A stretch of DNA of 48,303 nt from Enterococcus devriesei (GCF_001885905.1 NZ_JXKM01000016.1:1-48303), one strand, 5' to 3'. Counted from the first letter of the stretch, positions 25,626-33,697 are shown. Translations and numbers: made by a program. Notes: a model not told the origin generated them from the sequence alone.

Positions 25626-26692
25626 GAAAGCTGCAGTCCTTTATTATTGGTGTCGTCGCCATCATTTTATTGTTGACCTTCGTCGTGGTGCGTTTGAATC
25701 ATTCGTCTAACGCGGGTTCTAAAGTGTTGAACATCTATAATTGGGGCGATTACATCGATCCCGATTTGATCAAGCAATTTGAAAAAGAATACGGCTATAA
25801 AGTCAATTACGAAACCTTTGACTCAAATGAAGCGATGGAAGCTAAGATCAAGCAAGGCGGGACCGACTATGACATCGCGATCCCCAGTGAATACATGATC
25901 CAAAAAATGAAAAAAGAAAAATTATTGCTGCCATTGGATCACACAAAGATTCACGGCTTAGAAAATATTGATCCGCGTTTTCTAAATTTGGATTTTGACC
26001 AGAACAATCAATACTCGATTCCCTATTTCTGGGGCACATTAGGAATCGTTTATAATGATAAGTTTGTTTCCGGTGACAAGATCAAACATTGGGAAGACCT
26101 GTGGCGGCCTGAATTAAAAAATAATATTATGCTGATTGATGGTGCGCGGGAAGTGATGGGGCTATCTTTGACCACACTAGGTTATTCTATTAATAGTAAA
26201 AAGATGCCTCAATTAAATCAAGCTATCAACAAATTAAGCAGCTTAACTCCCAATGTCAAAGCGATTGTCGCTGATGAAATTAAGATGTATATGGCAAACG
26301 AAGAAAGTGCGGTAGCGGTGACCTTCTCCGGCGAAGCGGCCGATATGATGTCAGAAAATAAGCACTTGCACTATGTGATCCCACCGGAAGGTTCTAACCT
26401 CTGGTTTGATAATATCGTGATCCCTAAGACTTCGAAGAATCAAACGGGGGCATACGACTTTATTAACTTTATGCTAAAACCAGAAAACGCCAAACAAAAT
26501 GCTGAATACATCGGCTATTCGACCCCAAATAAAAAAGCTTTGGCAATGCTGCCGAAAAGTATCTCTGGTGACAAACAATTCTATCCTGACGATCAAACGA
26601 TCAGTCATCTAGAAGTCTATAAAGATTTAGGACCGAAGTATTTGGGGATTTATAATGATTTGTATTTGGAATTTAAGATGTATCGGAAGTAA
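25622..26692 (+). CDS. potD: Spermidine/putrescine-binding protein PotD
   Basis: A 356-residue substrate-binding protein. One N-terminal hydrophobic segment (about residues 6-24) is followed by the mature start LNIYNWGDYIDPDLIKQFE, and by YDIAIPSEYMI and IPYFWGTLGIVYN, the family hallmarks. No lipobox cysteine is present, so it is probably held by an uncleaved N-terminal helix, as I recall for the pneumococcal protein. It is the last gene of the operon. Confidence 0.94.
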   Translation: MRKLQSFIIGVVAIILLLTFVVVRLNHSSNAGSKVLNIYNWGDYIDPDLIKQFEKEYGYKVNYETFDSNEAMEAKIKQGGTDYDIAIPSEYMIQKMKKEKLLLPLDHTKIHGLENIDPRFLNLDFDQNNQYSIPYFWGTLGIVYNDKFVSGDKIKHWEDLWRPELKNNIMLIDGAREVMGLSLTTLGYSINSKKMPQLNQAINKLSSLTPNVKAIVADEIKMYMANEESAVAVTFSGEAADMMSENKHLHYVIPPEGSNLWFDNIVIPKTSKNQTGAYDFINFMLKPENAKQNAEYIGYSTPNKKALAMLPKSISGDKQFYPDDQTISHLEVYKDLGPKYLGIYNDLYLEFKMYRK

Positions 26693-26795
26693 TGGTAAAT
26701 TGAGTGTTGGTTTAAAAAGATTAGGGTGAAAACTAATCTGTCTGATTTTTGATCTACTAGCATATTGAGCTTAACAAAATAAATTTTCTAACATC

Positions 26796-26827
26796 AAAAG
26801 GACCTCGAGTAAATGAGGTCCTTTTTT
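26796..26827 (+). terminator. Terminator of the pot operon
   Basis: AAAAGGACCTC (26796-26806) pairs with GAGGTCCTTTT (26815-26825), then T residues. The 100 bp between potD and this stem show nothing else. Confidence 0.9.
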
Positions 26828-26871
26828 ATGTTAAGTTTTTTTAGCATTTTTATTAAAGAAACTCTAGTTAT

Positions 26872-26900
26872 TTGACTTGTAAACACCTGTTTGCTATTTT
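26872..26900 (+). promoter_or_regulatory. Promoter of the cation ATPase unit
   Basis: TTGACT (26872-26877), 17-bp spacer, TATTTT (26895-26900) with TGC before it (extended -10). Transcription should begin near 26907, giving a leader of about 158 nt before the ATPase gene. Confidence 0.65.
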
Positions 26901-26931
26901 TGACTTAACAAGTAATGGAGGTGAGTGGCGC

Positions 26932-26997
26932 ATGGACCCTGACGCCGGTGAGACGTCGTTATTAAAGCAGAAGATTCCTTATTTTCAAAGAGAATAG
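26932..26997 (+). CDS. Putative 21-codon leader peptide of the cation ATPase
   Basis: A short ORF with an ideal Shine-Dalgarno sequence, GGAGGTGAG (26917-26925), seven bases before the ATG. The peptide begins MDPDAGETSLL and ends IPYFQRE, then TAG. An acidic and proline-rich start recalls MgtL of enteric bacteria (begins MEPDP), where low Mg2+ makes ribosomes fall off such codons and so switches on the Mg2+ ATPase mgtA. Here too a P-type cation ATPase follows. The start lies in a small hairpin (GGCG 26927-26930 with CGCC 26943-26946). That it is translated, and senses a cation, is inference. Confidence 0.55.
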   Translation: MDPDAGETSLLKQKIPYFQRE

Positions 26998-27065
26998 CTT
27001 ATTTTGGTGCGTTGTATACACAAGGTGCTTTTTTAGCGTAGGTAAAAATAAGGAGAAGAGAACGA
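26998..27065 (+). promoter_or_regulatory. Leader segment between the small ORF and the ATPase gene
   Basis: Contains two CTTATTTT copies (26978-26985, the first lying inside the small ORF, and 26998-27005), a short TTGT/ACAA hairpin and a six-T run (about 27030-27035) that could be an attenuator, although the stem before it is weak. AAGC (26964-26967) and GATTC can pair with GAAT and GCTT at 26992-26999, across the small ORF's stop codon, so translation could change folding here. Confidence 0.35.
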
Positions 27066-29726
27066 ATGCAGGAAGATCATTATCAGAGTATCGAACAATT
27101 GAGGGAAGATTATCCAAACAAAGATTTCGAGCAAGGGCTGACTAACAGCGAAGCCCAGAGACGTTTAGCAGAAAATGGTCCAAATAAGTTAGAAACCAAA
27201 AAAGTTTCAAAGTGGCGGCTGTTTATCCGACAATTTCACAATATGATTATCTACATTTTGCTAGTTGCGGCGCTATTGACCATTTTAATGGGGCATTATT
27301 CAGATGCGATAATTATTGGACTGGTGGTAGTGATCAATGCGTTGATCGGTTATTACCAAGAAGCCAATGCTTCAGATGCCTTAGAAAAAATTAGAGAGAT
27401 GTTGGCTGTTGAAGCGACTGTTTATCGTGAGGGGCAGCGAATAGATATTCCTACAGAGGACTTAGTTGTCGGAGATGTTGTTTTCTTAGAAGCTGGGGAT
27501 AAAGTACCTGCTGATTTGCGTATCGTTGACAGTGATAATTTACGAATTCAAGAAGCTTCTTTGACTGGTGAAGCAGATTCCATTGAAAAGATAGCAGAGG
27601 ATTTACCGGAAAAGGCTGTTCCTTTGGCTGAACAGATTAACCGAAGTTTTGCTTCTACTTCCGTTACTAATGGGAGCGGAGTAGGAGTTGTGACAGCTAC
27701 CGCCGAACAGACTCAAATCGGACAAATCTCCGCGGAAGTTGTTCAAGTAAAAAAACGAAAGTCGCCTTTAATGCAGCAAATCGACGGCTTAGGGAAAGGC
27801 GTTTCCTATGTTGTGATTGGAGCTGCTGTTCTCTTATTTGGCTTAGGCCTTTTGCTTGAGACCTATTCCTTGTCTGTCCTATCATTAGCAATCGTAACGA
27901 TGATTGTCGGCTCGATACCGGAAGGGCTACCCGCTACGACTTCTGTTATTTTAGCCATGGGTGTCAGCGATATGGCGAAGAACAAACACACGATCGTCAA
28001 ATCACTGCCAGCAGTCGAGACATTGGGATCAGTCGATGTGATCGCTACAGACAAGACCGGGACATTAACTAAAAATGAAATGACTGTAAAGGATATTTTT
28101 CTAGCAGATCACCATTATGAAGTTAGTGGAAATGGGTATGAACCACGAGGCGAAATTTTAGAAAAGGGCCAGGAGATTGCGGGCTCTGAAAAGCTTGAAT
28201 TATTTTTGGAAGCAGGTTTTCAGGCGAATGACACGCTATTAACCAAGGAAGATGGCCGTTGGGGAATCAATGGTGAGCCGACTGACGGATCATTCTTGAC
28301 TTTGTACCGTAAATATTATGGTGAGGAACATGAATCACCATACGAAGAAGTTGATATGCTGCCCTTTGATTCAGACTATCGCTATATGGCGAAACTGGTT
28401 AAGGATGCAACAGGCAAACAATTGATCTTTATTAAAGGATCTCCGGATAAGTTATTTCCGATGGCTAAAGTTGCAGAAAAGAAATGGACGCAAACGGTAA
28501 GAAAATTATCGGCAGCTGGCAAACGTGTAGTAGCAGTAGGCTACAAGGAGGTTTCCAGTGAACTAACAGAAATTAGCCATGAAATTCTATTTGAGGGAAT
28601 CGAGCTGGTTGGCTTAGCTGGAATTATTGATCCACCACGTGAAGAAGTAATTGAATCGCTGAAAGACATGCGTAAAGCAGGAGTCGAAGTAAAAATGATC
28701 ACAGGAGATCATCCGCTGACTGCCAAAACAATCGGAGAAAAGCTTAGTTTGGCACCAGAAATTCGTGTCATCACTGGTCAAGAATGGGATCAGCTGTCTC
28801 AAAGTGAAAAGAAGAAAGCAGCTATCTCCCATCAAGTGTTCGCTCGGACGACGCCTAGAAACAAGCTTGAAATTATCGAGGCTCTTCAGGCTAATGATAA
28901 AGTCACTGCTATGACTGGTGATGGGGTCAATGATGCACCTGCTTTGAAGCGGGCGGATATCGGTGTGGCTATGGGGATTGAAGGAACCGATGTAGCCAAA
29001 GACTCTGCCGACATGATCTTAACGAACGATCATTTTGCAACGATGTCCATCGCCATTCGTGAAGGCCGTCGAATCTATGACAATATTAAAAAGAGTATCC
29101 TTTTTTTACTACCGACCTCCTTTGCGGAAGGATTGATTATTGCCTTTACAATTCTGATGCAGCAAGATATGCCATTACAGGCGACACAGCTTTTATGGAT
29201 CAATATGGTTTCGGCTATCACGATTCAATTCGCTTTTATCTTTGAGCCGGCGGAAGAAAAGATTATGGAACAAGCGCCGCAAAAGACAGGTAGTCGTTTG
29301 ATGAACAAACATGATATTTTTCAAATGGCATATGTGTCGATTCTTATAGCGTTAATTAGTTTGATTGCACATGATTGGTTGTTGAATCAAGGCTTAGACA
29401 AAACCACTGCAAGTACAATGATGGTGAATATTATCGTTATTAGTAAAATTTTCTATTTGTTTAATATTCGAACGACTAAATTCGCATTATCAAAAGAATT
29501 TTTCAGTAATAAACCAGCTTTTTTGATCATTGGTATAATGGTCATGCTGCAACTATTGTTAACTTACGTGCCGTTTATGCAGCAAGCGTTTCATACCGAG
29601 TCAATGAGTTTTATTGAATGGGGAATTACTATTTTAGCCGGGATGTTGATTCTATTAATTACAGAAATAGATAAATGGATTCGCAGTAAACAGCGAAAAA
29701 CTCAAATGAAAGAACGCTATAGTTAA
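27066..29726 (+). CDS. P-type cation-transporting ATPase (type II, PMR1/YoaB-like)
   Basis: An 886-residue P-type ATPase. It has the N-terminal cation ATPase domain (about 1-70), the actuator motif SLTGEAD, the phosphorylation site DKTGTLTK with D329, KGSPDKL in the nucleotide domain, and TGDGVNDAPALK. Helix M4 carries PEGLPA, as in Ca2+ pumps. Helices M5 and M6 (LPTSFAEGLII; WINMVSAITIQF) lack the aspartate that Ca2+ pumps have after WVNLVTD, so the ion is uncertain: Ca2+, Mn2+, Mg2+ or a monovalent ion. The start follows AAGGAG. It has a long leader with a small ORF, suggesting ion-responsive control. Confidence 0.9.
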   Translation: MQEDHYQSIEQLREDYPNKDFEQGLTNSEAQRRLAENGPNKLETKKVSKWRLFIRQFHNMIIYILLVAALLTILMGHYSDAIIIGLVVVINALIGYYQEANASDALEKIREMLAVEATVYREGQRIDIPTEDLVVGDVVFLEAGDKVPADLRIVDSDNLRIQEASLTGEADSIEKIAEDLPEKAVPLAEQINRSFASTSVTNGSGVGVVTATAEQTQIGQISAEVVQVKKRKSPLMQQIDGLGKGVSYVVIGAAVLLFGLGLLLETYSLSVLSLAIVTMIVGSIPEGLPATTSVILAMGVSDMAKNKHTIVKSLPAVETLGSVDVIATDKTGTLTKNEMTVKDIFLADHHYEVSGNGYEPRGEILEKGQEIAGSEKLELFLEAGFQANDTLLTKEDGRWGINGEPTDGSFLTLYRKYYGEEHESPYEEVDMLPFDSDYRYMAKLVKDATGKQLIFIKGSPDKLFPMAKVAEKKWTQTVRKLSAAGKRVVAVGYKEVSSELTEISHEILFEGIELVGLAGIIDPPREEVIESLKDMRKAGVEVKMITGDHPLTAKTIGEKLSLAPEIRVITGQEWDQLSQSEKKKAAISHQVFARTTPRNKLEIIEALQANDKVTAMTGDGVNDAPALKRADIGVAMGIEGTDVAKDSADMILTNDHFATMSIAIREGRRIYDNIKKSILFLLPTSFAEGLIIAFTILMQQDMPLQATQLLWINMVSAITIQFAFIFEPAEEKIMEQAPQKTGSRLMNKHDIFQMAYVSILIALISLIAHDWLLNQGLDKTTASTMMVNIIVISKIFYLFNIRTTKFALSKEFFSNKPAFLIIGIMVMLQLLLTYVPFMQQAFHTESMSFIEWGITILAGMLILLITEIDKWIRSKQRKTQMKERYS

Positions 29727-29728
29727 CT

Positions 29729-29765
29729 AAAAGACTGTACGAGTTAAACTCGTGCAGTCTTTTTG
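29729..29765 (+). terminator. Terminator after the cation ATPase
   Basis: A 15-bp stem (29729-29743 with 29749-29763, one T-G pair) around TTAAA, followed by T residues. Confidence 0.88.
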
Positions 29766-29887
29766 CAATGTCTTTCAAGCAGGTTCAAAAAAAGCGATGT
29801 ATAGATCCTATAATGAAGTAAATAAAGTATTAAAAAAATACTGATTGCTTGAAATTTAGTTTCTTCTGAATGAATCACTTAAAAAGA

Positions 29888-29915
29888 TTACATGAGCGGC
29901 TGACCGTGTTAAAAT
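29888..29915 (+). promoter_or_regulatory. Probable promoter of the DeoR-family gene
   Basis: TTACAT (29888-29893), 16-bp spacer, TAAAAT (29910-29915) preceded by TGT (extended -10). Confidence 0.4.
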
Positions 29916-29950
29916 AAATTTTAGTGTAAAGCGTTGAGGAGGAACCTACG

Positions 29951-30712
29951 TTGAATCAAAGACAACGGCAAGAATGGATCGCCGAAAAAGTAAAAATAAA
30001 AGGCAGCATCACCAGCGCTGAAATCGCTGAAGAGTTTGGCATCTCTAAAATGACAGTGGGCAGAGACTTCAAGGAATTAGAAGCCCGTGGGGTGGTTCAA
30101 CTTTTTCATGGCGGAGCGATGTATAAGGATTCCAATATTTTGGAGTATCCGATCTCTGTCAAGTCGGATTTATTCGTCAACGAAAAAAAACGGATCGGTC
30201 AAAGGGCTGCGGAAGAAATTAGTGATGGCAGTTCGGTCTTTTTGGAGACAGGCACGACGGTTCTTCATGTTGCGTTAGAACTCACGCAGAAGATTGGCTG
30301 TAATTATTACACCAATTCGTTACTAGTCATGAATCATCTTTCAAAGGTTGAAAATTTAAGTTTGCATTCAGTTCCAGGCAAATACAGAGAATTATCCGGC
30401 GGTTTTTTAGGAATGGAAACACAAAATTATATGAATCATTTATCGTTTGATTATTGCGTTATCGGTGCAGAAGCCGTGGATTCCAATGGTCGAGTGAGTT
30501 TGCATAGTGAAGAGGATGCCTTTACGAAACAAGCGGTGATGGCAAGAAGCAAAAAGAAAATTTTGGTTTTCGACCGAAGTAAAATTGACCATGATTATTT
30601 ATATGGTATTGGTTCCATTTATGATTTTGATATAGTGATCACGGATTATTTAGAGATCTTTGATTTTCTTGCAAACGATCATGAGTCGGAAGGAAATATT
30701 TTAGTAGTCTAA
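29951..30712 (+). CDS. DeoR/GlpR family transcriptional regulator
   Basis: A 253-residue regulator. The N-terminal HTH (RQRQEWIAEKVKIKGSITSAEIAEEFGISKMTVGRDFKELE) is followed by the DeoR hinge VVQLFHGGAM and a C-terminal sugar-phosphate-sensing DeoRC domain (EKKRIGQRAAEEISDGSSVFLETGTTVLHVA). The start is TTG behind GGAGGAAC. It lies just upstream of the M24-like gene and the sugar-acid operon; its ligand is probably a phosphorylated sugar or sugar acid from that pathway, which is inference from position. Confidence 0.88.
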   Translation: MNQRQRQEWIAEKVKIKGSITSAEIAEEFGISKMTVGRDFKELEARGVVQLFHGGAMYKDSNILEYPISVKSDLFVNEKKRIGQRAAEEISDGSSVFLETGTTVLHVALELTQKIGCNYYTNSLLVMNHLSKVENLSLHSVPGKYRELSGGFLGMETQNYMNHLSFDYCVIGAEAVDSNGRVSLHSEEDAFTKQAVMARSKKKILVFDRSKIDHDYLYGIGSIYDFDIVITDYLEIFDFLANDHESEGNILVV

Positions 30713-30752
30713 CCGATTAATCTTTTGTTATTAGAAATAATCGCTGGCAGTC

Positions 30753-30790
30753 AAAACATTATCCAAGAAGTGCTGGATAATGTTTTTTTA
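30753..30790 (+). terminator. Terminator after the DeoR-family gene
   Basis: AAAACATTATCCA (30753-30765) pairs with TGGATAATGTTTT (30774-30786), then a T run. Confidence 0.88.
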
Positions 30791-30819
30791 ATTTAAACTC
30801 TGGACAGTTGTTAAAAAAA

Positions 30820-30849
30820 GTTACTAAATGTTGGTATTCGTGTTACTAT
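30820..30849 (+). promoter_or_regulatory. Promoter-like region with direct repeats before the M24-like gene
   Basis: GTTACTA occurs at 30820-30826 and 30843-30849, 23 bp (about two helical turns) apart. The second copy overlaps an extended -10 (TGTTACTAT), with TTACTA 17 bp upstream as a poor -35. Direct repeats over a promoter are a plausible site for the DeoR-type regulator encoded just upstream. Confidence 0.4.
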
Positions 30850-30918
30850 GTGTTAAAAGATAGTTTACTGTTAGAAAGTACAGATATTGTTGAAGAACTA
30901 TGTAAAAGGAGAGAAATT

Positions 30919-32301
30919 ATGCGAATAATTACCAAGAAAATTGTGCAGCCAGAATTTACAAAGAATGTCGTTCCTGTTGAGTTATCAGATGAAACGATGG
31001 CTAAACGAAAAAAGGCTTTACTCGTGGCGATGGAGGAAAAGGAAATTGATACGGTAGTGATTTATGGGGATCGAGAACATGGATCGAACTTCGAATACTT
31101 CACTGGATTTATCTCACGGTTTGAAGAAGCTCTTTTAGTTATTCATCAAAATGGGCAGGCCTTTTTATTACTGGGTAATGAAAATACAAAGATGGTACAA
31201 CATGCTAGATTGGAAACCCAATTGATTCATGTTCCATTCTTTTCTCTACCCAATCAGCCAATGGAGGATGATGCTCCTTTCAAAGATTATTTGACAGAAG
31301 CTGGAATTGAGAAAGGACAAAAGGTAGCAGTGATTGGCTGGAAAAATTTCACCTCAGCCGTTGAAGAGAATTATAAATTATTTGATTTGCCTTATTTTAT
31401 CGTTGATAGCTTAAAGCAGGTGATTAATGATGAAGCAGGGTTAATTAATGGTGCTGATTTATTGATTGGAGCGAATAATGGAATTCGTACGATTAATAAC
31501 GCGAATGAGATTGCTCATTACGAATATGGCGCAACGTTAGCGGGTAGGGGCATCTTAAATACGATGAATAGCGTTGAGCTGGGAAAAACCGAATTAGAAT
31601 TGGCAGGTAACTTGGCACAATTTGGTCAGCCGAATACAATCACAACCATTTGCGCGACTGGTACTCGTTTTACGAATGCGACGTTGTATCCAAGGAATAA
31701 ACAAGTTGAGTTGGGAGAGACTTTTTCGACTTCTGTCGGTTATAAAGGCGGACTATCAAGTCGTGCGGCGTATGTTGCCGAAAGTAAGTCAGACTTGCCG
31801 GAGGCCGTGTCGGATTATGAAGAGAAGGTAGCGAAACCGTACTATTCTGCTTTTTGTACGTGGCTAGAAAAAATTCATATTGGAATGGCAGCCGGGAAAC
31901 TTTATGAAGAGATTGAAACGGCCTTGCCTCAAGCCGACTATCATTGGGAATTGAATCCAGGTCATTTTGTCGCGGATGAAGAATGGATGTCATCACCGTT
32001 TTCAGAAAATGGCAACGCTGAAATCAAAAGCGGACAGCTCTTTCAAATTGATATTATACCGAGAGTAGCGGGCTACGGTGGGGCCAGCTGTGAGGATGGC
32101 GTGGCGATTGCCGATAGTGAATTGCGTTATGCGTTAGAAACTGAGTATCCAGAAGTCTGGGAGCGAATGGTTCGCAGACGAACGTATTTAAAACAGGTGC
32201 TGGGTATCAAGCTTAGAGAAGAAATTCTACCGTTAAATGATGTCTTGGCGTACTATCGACCTTATTTATTGGATCGTGAAACGGCCTTTTGCAAAGAATA
32301 A
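30919..32301 (+). CDS. M24 (pita-bread fold) peptidase-like protein, probably not a metalloenzyme
   Basis: A 460-residue protein with a creatinase-like N-terminal domain (about 20-180) and an M24-type C-terminal domain, as in Xaa-Pro peptidases and creatinase. Where active enzymes have two metal-binding aspartates, this one reads FSTSVGYKGGLSSRAAY (about 269-285), with no Asp. The histidine is kept (NPGH349F), D378 stands where a Glu is usual, and E392 is kept (CEDG). Loss of both aspartates suggests a metal-free enzyme like creatinase or a binding protein. The start at 30919 follows AAAGGAG; the open frame extends upstream without a ribosome site. It lies between a DeoR gene and the sugar-acid operon. 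Confidence 0.7.
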   Translation: MRIITKKIVQPEFTKNVVPVELSDETMAKRKKALLVAMEEKEIDTVVIYGDREHGSNFEYFTGFISRFEEALLVIHQNGQAFLLLGNENTKMVQHARLETQLIHVPFFSLPNQPMEDDAPFKDYLTEAGIEKGQKVAVIGWKNFTSAVEENYKLFDLPYFIVDSLKQVINDEAGLINGADLLIGANNGIRTINNANEIAHYEYGATLAGRGILNTMNSVELGKTELELAGNLAQFGQPNTITTICATGTRFTNATLYPRNKQVELGETFSTSVGYKGGLSSRAAYVAESKSDLPEAVSDYEEKVAKPYYSAFCTWLEKIHIGMAAGKLYEEIETALPQADYHWELNPGHFVADEEWMSSPFSENGNAEIKSGQLFQIDIIPRVAGYGGASCEDGVAIADSELRYALETEYPEVWERMVRRRTYLKQVLGIKLREEILPLNDVLAYYRPYLLDRETAFCKE

Positions 32302-32362
32302 TTTTTAATGAAGGACAAGCCAGCGCGTATTAGCGATTGCGATACCATAGTTTTATAAAAAG

Positions 32363-32409
32363 ATTCCTGATGGATTACTAAACGAAGTAATCCATCAGGA
32401 ATTTTTTCT
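32363..32409 (+). terminator. Strong terminator after the M24-like gene
   Basis: A perfect 17-bp stem (32363-32379 with 32386-32402), loop AAACGA, then TTTTT. Between this and the rpiR-type gene I see no gene. Confidence 0.92.
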
Positions 32410-32512
32410 ATTTCCTTATGAATGTTAAAAAAATAGAAATGATCTTTTTAGTTGCTTAGTCGGTTGACACAATGAAAGCAGGTAAACTTAAGCTATGAAG
32501 AAAGTTATGAAA

Positions 32513-32535
32513 AAAATACCTCTAAATAGTATTTT
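32513..32535 (-). terminator. Weak terminator of the RpiR-family gene
   Basis: AAAATAC (32513-32519) pairs with GTATTTT (32529-32535). On the minus strand a T run follows. The stem is short and AT-rich. Confidence 0.4.
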
Positions 32536-32558
32536 CAACTAATTCGGAGGTGAGGGTT

Positions 32559-33410
32559 TTATTTTTCCTTTATTTCTAAGATGACGCTTCGGACTTTAGC
32601 GATTGTATCTTGAGCCTGTTCGCGATTATTAAACATCAGTATGACGAAAAGTGAATCAATAATACTTAATTGCGCGATTCGCGAGGCAAGTGCTTCAGAG
32701 CGAAATTCAATTTCTTCCGAGATCGAGATAAAAACGACATCCCCTAATTTTGCTAATGGTGAATTTGCTTGACTAGTTACTACGATTATTTTAGCTCCGG
32801 CTTTCTTAGCTGCTTCCGCGATGTGGATCGTCTCTTTGGACTTTCCCGAATGGGAGATCAAAATCGCGCAATCTGCTTGTGTTAGCAAAGAGGCTTCCAT
32901 CAACTGAATATGATAGTCCGTACTGTGTCCTACCGGAATAGGAGAGCGTAAAAACTTATGATAGGCATCTGTAGCGACAATCTCAGAGCCGCCGACACCA
33001 AAAAAATAAAGTCTTCTAGATTCGGAGATCAGCTTGATCGCTTTATTTAAATCCGCTTCCTTTAAAAGTTTCCTCGTATCCGTTAATGTTTTCATATTTG
33101 AATCAAAAACTTTTTCAGCCATCACTAAAACAGAATCGTCTTTTTGAACATTCTCGTGGATCGTAACGGCAGACAAATCATTCTCCTGTTTCAATAAAGC
33201 CAACTTAAAATCTTTGAACCCACTATATCCTAGCGTTTTAGTAAATTGAAAAAAAGTTGAATCGGCAATTCCTAGCTCGGTGGAGAGATCGCTGATTGAA
33301 CTGTGAGCAACTTTGTCTGGATTTTCTAATATGTAGGTGGCAATGGCCTGCTCTTTAGGACTGAAGTCCTCATACAGCGACTTAATCTGTAAATTAATCG
33401 GGCTAGACAT
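32559..33410 (-). CDS. RpiR/MurR family transcriptional regulator
   Basis: A 283-residue regulator. The N-terminal HTH_6 domain (FSPKEQAIATYILENPDKVAHSSISDLSTELGIADSTFFQFTKTLGYSGFKDFK) is followed by a SIS sugar-phosphate isomerase domain (ESRRLYFFGVGGSEIVATDAYHKFLR; AILISHSGKSKETIHIAEAAKKAGAKIIVVTS). Such proteins sense phosphosugars. It is divergent from the nine-gene sugar-acid operon, whose promoter holds a perfect palindrome, so it is the likely local regulator of that operon. Confidence 0.9.
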   Translation of the reverse strand: MSSPINLQIKSLYEDFSPKEQAIATYILENPDKVAHSSISDLSTELGIADSTFFQFTKTLGYSGFKDFKLALLKQENDLSAVTIHENVQKDDSVLVMAEKVFDSNMKTLTDTRKLLKEADLNKAIKLISESRRLYFFGVGGSEIVATDAYHKFLRSPIPVGHSTDYHIQLMEASLLTQADCAILISHSGKSKETIHIAEAAKKAGAKIIVVTSQANSPLAKLGDVVFISISEEIEFRSEALASRIAQLSIIDSLFVILMFNNREQAQDTIAKVRSVILEIKEK

Positions 33411-33475
33411 TTCTACAACTCCTTTGCAAAGTAAGTGATACCCATAAGATACTAGGTAATCAAAAATAAATCAAC

Positions 33476-33522
33476 AAAAATATTTTTTATTTTTTCTATT
33501 TACAAAAAAATATTTTTTTGTA
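33476..33522. promoter_or_regulatory. Tandem palindromic operators in the divergent region
   Basis: A perfect 22-bp palindrome (33501-33522; half site TACAAAAAAAT) fills the spacer of the operon promoter. A second palindrome AAAAATATTTTT (33476-33487) has its centre exactly 30 bp upstream, about three helical turns. The site lies between the rpiR-type gene and the operon, so an RpiR dimer or tetramer is the natural candidate. Confidence 0.6.
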
Positions 33523-33526
33523 TAAT
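33499..33526 (+). promoter_or_regulatory. Promoter of the sugar-acid PTS operon
   Basis: TTTACA (33499-33504), 16-bp spacer, TATAAT (33521-33526). The -10 is consensus. The start should be near 33533, leaving a leader of about 165 nt in which I see no good ORF or terminator. Confidence 0.75.
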
Positions 33527-33539
33527 AAAGACAGATAGT

Positions 33540-33553
33540 TGAATGCGTTATCA
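33540..33553 (+). promoter_or_regulatory. Candidate cre site in the operon leader
   Basis: TGAATGCGTTATCA keeps the central CG and outer TG/CA of a CcpA site with one mismatch at position 5. It begins about 7 bp after the predicted transcription start, a usual place for catabolite repression. Confidence 0.45.
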
Positions 33554-33697
33554 GAAATCGGTTTCCTGAAATGTTTTGTCAGTTTTTAGGATTTTGAAGA
33601 AAGGAATGACTCTAAAAGAAGAAAACAGCGTAGTTGTAACGTAGAAGAAAATTCGTTGCGTATGGATGGGTAAGGAAGTTTAAAAGGAGTTTATAAA

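Noticed and set aside
26907-27065. A yybP-ykoY Mn2+ riboswitch before the cation ATPase, suggested by GGTGAGTGGCG resembling GGGGAGTAGC and by related ATPases in other lactic acid bacteria
   Set aside because: The matching bases are better explained as a perfect Shine-Dalgarno sequence for the small ORF, and I could not find the second conserved loop or the four-way junction. A covariance model search would settle it.
30808-30918. A longer N-terminus for the M24-like protein starting at TTG 30808
   Set aside because: This stretch contains promoter-like sequence and has no ribosome site, whereas ATG 30919 follows AAAGGAG.
33607-33645. A 12-codon leader ORF in the sugar-acid operon leader (ATG after AAAGGA)
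   Set aside because: The ribosome site directly abuts the ATG, leaving no spacing, and the peptide has no regulatory pattern.
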